Shown: positions 6,495 through 11,080 of the stretch, piece after piece
Numbering within the stretch: position 1 is the stretch's first letter
How the letters are laid out: each line of letters opens with the position of its first letter
NCBI GenBank assembly: GCA_029558435.1
Contig: JAKQEZ010000289.1
Location: 1 to 11,080, forward strand
DNA: 11,080 nt
Source: Bacteroidota bacterium
GTDB taxonomy: Bacteria > Bacteroidota > Bacteroidia > Flavobacteriales > Crocinitomicaceae
Direction: 5' to 3'
Position numbers and translations under genes: made by a program
Notes under the pieces: generated by a model
Seen by the model: the letters and a program-made list of their open reading frames with translations, nothing else
Told to the model about the DNA's origin: nothing
Database searches by the model: none

Positions 6495-7202
6495 ATGGAA
6501 ATTTCAACATATAGCACTATTGATTTTAGCAAAGCTCGAAATTTACTGACCGAAAGGCAGAAAAACATTAAGGCTTTCAACCCTATTGTCCCAGTTGGTG
6601 GCTGTATTTCACTCATGGAGCTTAATCCGCTGCAATATACTAGCATTGTTTGGACTTTAATTAACGAAAAAACAGGCAAAATCACAACAACAACAGCCGA
6701 GAGTAGCGATGCGATGCACTATGTCGCTATTCCAGAGGGCTTAAGATTAGGTACTTATAGGCTCAAAATCGTTACAAAACGCACAGTTGAGGCGGAATTG
6801 ATAACAGAAACCACAATTTCAAATCCCTTTGAGTACGTTGAAGCTAGCGAAGATGTAGTTACAATCGTTTCTAGGAACTTGGAAAATGATTTAGTTGGAA
6901 ATGTGCCGCCAAATGCGACAATTATACAACCAATTTATGTGCATTATCCTACGATTTATAAGCTCACAGCTACAATCACAATTGCAGTTGCAGATTGGTC
7001 AGGAGGTTTGACTTGCACAAAGGTGGTTGCAGGGTTGTTGACGACTGACACCGTTTTGCCTGTAATGGATAGGGCTAATTTCGATTTATATTCAACAGCA
7101 TATATAACAGCAGATAGTAGTTCAACAGCAGGACAGATTACGTTTACAGCGGAAACGACACCGACAAGTGAAATAGTAGTACCAATTGAAATAATAAGAT
7201 AA
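6495..7202 (+). CDS. Beta-rich virion protein, possible fibre or baseplate component, function unknown
   Basis: This 235-residue protein seems to consist of two beta-sandwich-like halves: about 25-115 (VPVGGCISLMELNPLQYTSIVW, then GTYRLKIVTKR, Ig-like in pattern) and about 145-235 (YKLTATITIAVADWSGG through QITFTAETTPTSEIVVPIEI). I recognise no specific family. It starts 6 bases after the amidase stop and ends one base before the next gene, which encodes a BspA-like adhesin, so it probably belongs to the same tail-tip or fibre assembly, perhaps as the part linking fibres to the particle. It has no signal peptide or membrane segment. Confidence 0.6.
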   Translation: MEISTYSTIDFSKARNLLTERQKNIKAFNPIVPVGGCISLMELNPLQYTSIVWTLINEKTGKITTTTAESSDAMHYVAIPEGLRLGTYRLKIVTKRTVEAELITETTISNPFEYVEASEDVVTIVSRNLENDLVGNVPPNATIIQPIYVHYPTIYKLTATITIAVADWSGGLTCTKVVAGLLTTDTVLPVMDRANFDLYSTAYITADSSSTAGQITFTAETTPTSEIVVPIEIIR

Positions 7203-7203
7203 A

Positions 7204-8376
7204 ATGGGATACGTAAATTTGATACGGAAAGTAGTTGGCGGAGGCTCAAATAAATGGGTACGTCCATCAAACTGGTTAGCACGCCCAGCAATTGCAACAG
7301 GGGAGAAAGTAATTTATTTGCTTTGCAGAGTAGATTCCTTTGGTAACAATTGGCTTGGATTTACCTGTAAAGGTAATTATAATGTTGATTATGGCTATGG
7401 GAATACTGACGTTAATTCAAATGTTGCTTTTACATTAAATTTAGACTACTCGCAATTGACTGACTGGTGGGATGAAACAGAAACAGATAAACAAGTGTGG
7501 GTTAAAATCACACCACAATCAGGTCAGAATCTAAACTATTTTGTAACAAAATCAATTAATTGGTCTAATTATGACGATTTTGGTTATAAATATAATACGG
7601 GTGTAGTTGAAGTGTTAATGGGTAAATTAGATACAGTAACAGACGGTTCGGGTGTTAAATTTAATTGGCTTATCAATACAAAATGTATTAAAATTTACGA
7701 AAGGATTGTATGTTCATCAAGTATTATTTCACCATTTATATATTGTTACAATCTTGAATGCCTTGAAGGAGAAATGGAATCACAGGACATTCAAGCTATT
7801 TTTAAAGAGTGCTACAATTTAAAATATACTGCTGATTTTCAAATGATTGGCTCTGGTGGAAATGTAATTATAGACCAATCTTCAACAGTACCCGTTCTTA
7901 ATTGGCCTGAATTTATTGTCAAATATTATCAGGGCATAGGGGAAGGACGACAAGTGAAATCTGTAACATACAAAAAAGTGCAGTATTTATATAGCATGGC
8001 ATATTGTTTTACTCTGGAAGAGTTTAAATTAACAGATGATGATGGGAGTTATTGTGTGTCTTGCTATAATGCTTTTGTTCACTGTAATTTTCTTGAAACA
8101 CCTACGTTGAATTTAGTTAATTCGGGGAATAATACAAACATGTTTCAGTATAATTGGCGACTAATCAAATCAAATCTTTCAAACATTAAGGCAAGCATTA
8201 GTTTTTATGGTTGTAATCTTAGCCACGCTGCAATTTATGAAATCTTTGATGAGCAACTTCTAAATGTAGCTTCAACGCAAACGATAGATTTAAGATTAAA
8301 TCCAGATATAGCAAATTTACCAGTGGAAACGATAGCAATAGCAACAGCGAAAAATTGGACAGTTTTAATAGCTTAA
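7204..8376 (+). CDS. BspA-like repeat adhesin, putative tail fibre / receptor-binding protein
   Basis: This 390-residue protein has two parts. Residues about 30-155 are strand-rich and include NYNVDYGYGNTDV (58-70), a worn version of the V-D-W-G-D-G-T motif that often precedes BspA/DUF285-type repeats. Residues about 158-390 carry irregular leucine-rich, cysteine- and tyrosine-rich repeats (CYNLECLEG, ECYNLKYTA, SCYNAFVHCNFLETPTLNL) and end in TIDLRLNP...AIATAKNWTV, a typical BspA-type C-terminus. Such proteins bind host surfaces or matrix in Bacteroidetes and recur as fibre proteins in their phages. There is no signal peptide, which fits a virion protein rather than a host-secreted adhesin. 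It starts one base after the preceding stop, so the two genes are probably co-translated. Confidence 0.7.
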   Translation: MGYVNLIRKVVGGGSNKWVRPSNWLARPAIATGEKVIYLLCRVDSFGNNWLGFTCKGNYNVDYGYGNTDVNSNVAFTLNLDYSQLTDWWDETETDKQVWVKITPQSGQNLNYFVTKSINWSNYDDFGYKYNTGVVEVLMGKLDTVTDGSGVKFNWLINTKCIKIYERIVCSSSIISPFIYCYNLECLEGEMESQDIQAIFKECYNLKYTADFQMIGSGGNVIIDQSSTVPVLNWPEFIVKYYQGIGEGRQVKSVTYKKVQYLYSMAYCFTLEEFKLTDDDGSYCVSCYNAFVHCNFLETPTLNLVNSGNNTNMFQYNWRLIKSNLSNIKASISFYGCNLSHAAIYEIFDEQLLNVASTQTIDLRLNPDIANLPVETIAIATAKNWTVLIA

Positions 8377-8386
8377 AATTATAGAC

Positions 8387-8563
8387 ATGAAAATAGACGG
8401 AAATATAATGACAGCGGACGAGGGAAAAGAGATATATAGTGTTTCTAACCCTGAAATATACGGAAAAAAAATAGCACTCGGTATAAACGACAGCCCCAAC
8501 AACTGGGCTGAACGTGACGAAACTATTGAACCCGAAAGCGGATTGAAAGAAATTGAAATTTAA
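8387..8563 (+). CDS. Small acidic protein (58 residues) between two fibre genes
   Basis: This short gene encodes a protein beginning MKIDGNIMTADEGKEIY, with a middle segment PEIYGKKIALGINDSP and an acidic C-terminus (EPESGLKEIEI). It starts 10 bases after the adhesin stop and ends 20 bases before the next fibre gene. I recall small proteins of this general pattern (an A-x-E-G-K segment followed by a G-x-x-x-x-L-G segment) in fibre clusters of Bacteroidetes phages, but cannot name a function. It may be a fibre accessory or assembly factor. It is supported by dense packing, a continuous frame with normal codons, and the fact that it fills the only gap between the fibre genes. Confidence 0.7.
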   Translation: MKIDGNIMTADEGKEIYSVSNPEIYGKKIALGINDSPNNWAERDETIEPESGLKEIEI

Positions 8564-8583
8564 TTTATAAAAAAAATACGACC

Positions 8584-10440
8584 ATGTCAGCACAGCAAAA
8601 ATATCTTTATCAGTACGCCTACCTAGACAGCAGCTCGTTTAATGCAGTTGAAAATAACAATCTGTATGATGATGAGCGAGGTGCAGCCGAGATACTGCAA
8701 AACTACAATCATAATAGTTTGAATTTGAGCTTCAAAGCTGGCGAACACACGGCAAAGGCTTTGAGCGTCCTTTTGGCAAATAGCGAAGTTGGGCTAGTTC
8801 TCGAACCTATTACGCATGAAGATTTGACAAATCACAATCTTGATATTTACGATTTGGTTAAAATTGGTAACGTGAATTTAGCACCTAATATTCATTTTTA
8901 CGAAGTTGGCGGAGAATTTTTAAGCAATCAAATAGACAATGTTGATTTTTTGACCAGGCGAGTTATCCACGTTGCCCACAACGAGGGTGGGAATGTCGGG
9001 CTTGACGATTCAATATTTGCGACAATCAATGACGGTACTAACGACTATATTGTAAATGCTGGAATTTTGACAAGTGGAATAACATCGTTTTACTATCCGA
9101 CCGGCAATGAGAATGCACCTTTGGCACTTATTGATTTGCGAGATATGGCAGCTTTTTCGATTACTTTTTCAGGTAACTCTATCCCTGCAAATTTTCTAAG
9201 CGGATTTGTAAACGAAAGCTGTGAAATGACTATCACAAACGCAATTAGTATAATGAAAATCGGGGACAACGCCTTTGCAAATAGCGAATTTTCAAACATT
9301 GTAGCAAATTTTTCAGGTATCAGAGAGCTTGGAAGCAATGTTAAATTAGCGAAAACAGGCGGAGAAATCACGACTGCAAATCCTTTGGGGCTGGTTGCGT
9401 ATGATGATTTAAGTATTGTCATCACAAATGATGTTCAAGAAATTGACGGCTTAATTATTGCTTCTGATTTTTTCGCTGGCGGTTCTCAAAAACTATTAAA
9501 TGACAATTGCAATGCTTTGAGTCATTGTAAAGGCACTTTGACAGAAGTCAAAAATTGTACAATTGTAGAAGATTTTGCAGACTTGACAAATTTAGACTTA
9601 TCGGATGTTGTTTTTGACAATTGTACTTTTGCCGTAAATCAGGATTTTAGCGGAAATCCTGCAAGTCGAACTTTGACAATCAGAAATTGCAATCAGCAAA
9701 ATACAGGCTCGCAAGTGTTTACTTTCACAGGTTTTGCAGGTTCAATAATTATCGAAAATTCGTTCAAAAGTGCTGAAGCGACTTATATCGTTGACGACAC
9801 AGCAGCCTATGCGCTCGAAATTGATAATGATTCGTTTATTAACGCAGGCACTGATAGCGGCTCACTCAATAAGGTTTTGACGAATGAAAACAGGAGTTTC
9901 ACACCCGAAACTGGCGTGGCTGCGTTTTTGCGAATAAATGGCAATAATATTGTTAGTTTTTCGGGCAATAGCTTTTTAACAGTTGAGAACGAAATTTTGA
10001 CAATTTTAATGATAGACAGTATTGTTTTTTCGCAATATAAGAAATGGAATTTGCAAAATGGTAATTTTTCATTCATTTACTTAAATTTGCCGAGCCCCTA
10101 CGATGTTTACCTGTACAACGATGCCACGAAAAAGAGCTATTTAACAGGATTTATAAACAATTCGTTTTGGCAAATGGCTGCGGATATTGTACCAAACTTC
10201 TATATTTTAGCAACTCAACTTTTAGAGATTGTACAATGTGAAAATTGCATGACATTGCCAACAACGGCAGCAATTATAGTATATAACGATTTATCTGCAG
10301 ATTTTAATTATTTACAGATTGCAAGAAAAGATACTTCGTTCTTGTTCGACTCGCCCACCACGATCGCAACATTAAATGATGATGATGATTTGTTGCTAAA
10401 TGCAATTGAAGCTGCGTACCCCAAATATGACTACAGCTAA
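8584..10440 (+). CDS. Large repeat-rich tail fibre protein (LRR / beta-solenoid-like)
   Basis: This 618-residue protein is likely a second receptor-binding or fibre protein. Residues 1-130 are not repetitive and could attach to the particle. From about 140 the sequence becomes a series of short strands with turns: ISIMKIGDNAFANSEF (222-236) carries the I-G-x-x-A-F pattern of BspA-type leucine-rich repeats, and about 315-420 has a ladder of strands with recurring Asn and Cys (VKNCTIVED, LDLSDVVFDNCTF, TLTIRNCN, SIIIENSF, LEIDNDSFIN), suggesting a right-handed solenoid. The C-terminal 150 residues are less repetitive and aromatic-rich, and contain an Asp run (LNDDDDLLL) near the end. There is no signal peptide. 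It follows the 58-residue gene and overlaps the possible start of the next gene, so it belongs to the same operon. Confidence 0.7.
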   Translation: MSAQQKYLYQYAYLDSSSFNAVENNNLYDDERGAAEILQNYNHNSLNLSFKAGEHTAKALSVLLANSEVGLVLEPITHEDLTNHNLDIYDLVKIGNVNLAPNIHFYEVGGEFLSNQIDNVDFLTRRVIHVAHNEGGNVGLDDSIFATINDGTNDYIVNAGILTSGITSFYYPTGNENAPLALIDLRDMAAFSITFSGNSIPANFLSGFVNESCEMTITNAISIMKIGDNAFANSEFSNIVANFSGIRELGSNVKLAKTGGEITTANPLGLVAYDDLSIVITNDVQEIDGLIIASDFFAGGSQKLLNDNCNALSHCKGTLTEVKNCTIVEDFADLTNLDLSDVVFDNCTFAVNQDFSGNPASRTLTIRNCNQQNTGSQVFTFTGFAGSIIIENSFKSAEATYIVDDTAAYALEIDNDSFINAGTDSGSLNKVLTNENRSFTPETGVAAFLRINGNNIVSFSGNSFLTVENEILTILMIDSIVFSQYKKWNLQNGNFSFIYLNLPSPYDVYLYNDATKKSYLTGFINNSFWQMAADIVPNFYILATQLLEIVQCENCMTLPTTAAIIVYNDLSADFNYLQIARKDTSFLFDSPTTIATLNDDDDLLLNAIEAAYPKYDYS

Positions 10441-10921
10441 TTTAAACCAAATGAGAGCCGACTTATACATGAAAAAAATAGCTAATTTCGTGCAAAATTT
10501 AGAACAATTTGCAGCGGAAGCAGCTATTGAGAGTATCGAAGTTGGCAAACAGGAACTTGAAGGTGCATTTGATAAAGGCGTTAATATTGAGGGCAAAAGC
10601 TTTGATGGTGTAGCTTGGCAGTCCTACGATTATAAAAAGCGAAAAACGCCTTACACTTCAAAGCGCGGAAAAACTTTTAAATTTTGGTATCCGGCATTTA
10701 AGGGAACGCATAAAACATTAGACTTAACAGGCGACTTTCGAGACGGTATTACATTTGAAAAAAACCTGTTTGATGTTTCTGTAAAAAGTGATGTTTCTTA
10801 CTCTCAAAAAATAGTGGACAATTTAAAGGCGAACGGCGTAAATATTTTTAGCTTCAAAAAAAGTAAAACAACAAAACAAGCGATATTATTAAATCTCATT
10901 AAAAAATTTAAGACAAAATGA
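10427..10921 (+). CDS. Putative tail completion / virion morphogenesis protein (gpG or gp10-like)
   Basis: From the ATG at 10427 this encodes 164 residues. The layout resembles tail-completion proteins of the Mu gpG and HK97 gp10 type: an N-terminal helical region (IANFVQNLEQFAAEAAIESIEVGKQEL), a F-D-G-V-A-W-Q segment followed by basic K-K-R-K, then the characteristic LDLTGDFRDGITFE (typically L-x-x-T-G-x-L-R-x-S-I) and VSVKSDVSYSQKI. These proteins close the tail end that joins the head. Starts at 10400, 10427, 10451 and 10469 are all in frame; 10427 overlaps the fibre gene by 14 bases, and 10451 with an A-rich leader just after the fibre stop is a good alternative. Its position after the fibres is unusual. 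The stop overlaps the next start (ATGA). Confidence 0.65.
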   Translation: MTTANLNQMRADLYMKKIANFVQNLEQFAAEAAIESIEVGKQELEGAFDKGVNIEGKSFDGVAWQSYDYKKRKTPYTSKRGKTFKFWYPAFKGTHKTLDLTGDFRDGITFEKNLFDVSVKSDVSYSQKIVDNLKANGVNIFSFKKSKTTKQAILLNLIKKFKTK

Positions 10922-11080
10922 ACGATAATTTAATTAGCGAAATAATTGACCTTAATAAGGTTAAGATGAACCTGCTCGAATTGCAGAAAATGTGGGAGCA
11001 ATTGATTGCTACAATGGCAGCAAAAAGCAGCAAGGATTTGAAGTTTGATGATTTGGCTAAAAATCTGAAAACAGTAATGA
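10918..11080 (+). CDS. Start of a helical protein, unidentified (partial)
   Basis: An open frame begins with ATG at 10918, overlapping the preceding TGA by four bases (ATGA), and stays open to the end of the window. The 54 visible residues are strongly helical and amphipathic (LISEIIDLNKVKMNLLELQKMWEQLIATMAAK, then SSKDLKFDDLAKNLKTVM), as at the start of a coiled-coil protein. After a tail-completion-like gene, a tape measure or other tail protein is possible, but the fragment is too short to decide. Confidence 0.6.
   Translation, partial: MNDNLISEIIDLNKVKMNLLELQKMWEQLIATMAAKSSKDLKFDDLAKNLKTVM

Noticed and set aside
8491..8510. 6-bp GC-rich inverted repeat CAGCCC/GGGCTG in the 58-residue gene
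   Set aside because: Eight-base loop and no T run afterwards, so it is neither a terminator nor clearly structured; could be chance.
8219..8593. 124-codon open frame on the minus strand across the 58-residue gene
   Set aside because: It is antisense to well-supported + strand genes, with a low-complexity Phe/Leu-rich product typical of the reverse strand of AT-rich coding sequence.
7204..10440. Possible diversity-generating retroelement target in the fibre genes
   Set aside because: No reverse transcriptase gene and no repeated template/variable sequence pair is visible; the Asn/Tyr-rich codons are explained by AT-rich composition and repeat structure.
1..11080. CRISPR arrays, tRNAs, rRNAs, insertion sequences and attachment sites
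   Set aside because: I saw no regularly spaced direct repeats, cloverleaf-like sequence, transposase or integrase; nearly all of the window is coding.

Overview
The window is a stretch of a tailed double-stranded DNA phage (or prophage) genome of the Bacteroidetes type. Every gene I can support lies on the + strand, tightly packed, with gaps from overlapping to about 100 bases. The Bacteroidetes assignment rests on the low GC content, start codons preceded by A/T-rich leaders with almost no Shine-Dalgarno motifs, a BACON domain on the capsid protein, and BspA-like leucine-rich adhesins in the fibre position. I see no integrase, repressor, tRNA or attachment site, so lytic phage and prophage cannot be told apart from this window.

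Layout. 1-141 is the C-terminal tail of the large terminase. 209-3358 is the head module: an unusually short portal protein, a ClpP-type prohead protease, and an HK97-fold major capsid protein with a C-terminal BACON domain. 3394-4019 holds two small genes in the head-tail connector position. 4056-4889 encodes an abundant-looking structural protein, probably the tail tube, closed by a strong intrinsic terminator at 4911-4947. 4987-5415 is an all-helical protein in the tail-assembly-chaperone position. 5432-6488 is a lysis cassette: a small holin-like membrane protein overlapping a membrane-anchored N-acetylmuramoyl-L-alanine amidase. 6495-10440 is the adhesin/fibre block: a beta-rich protein, a BspA-like repeat protein, a 58-residue accessory protein and a 618-residue repeat protein. 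10427-10921 resembles gpG/gp10-type tail-completion proteins, and a further gene overlaps it by ATGA and runs off the end.

How the genes fit together. Terminase packages DNA through the portal into a shell of capsid protein. The ClpP-like enzyme is expected to trim the N-terminal delta region of that protein during maturation. The connector, tube and completion proteins join head to tail, the repeat proteins are candidate receptor-binding fibres, and the holin and amidase release progeny.

The points most worth a second look are the BACON domain on the capsid protein, a cUUCGg hairpin with an 11-bp stem inside the gene just after the capsid gene, the lysis cassette placed inside the tail/fibre region with a possible signal-anchor-release amidase, and the tail-completion-like gene found after the fibres instead of next to the head genes. 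I did not find a clearly new multi-gene defence or mobile system; this is mainly a phage structural region with some unusual protein architectures.
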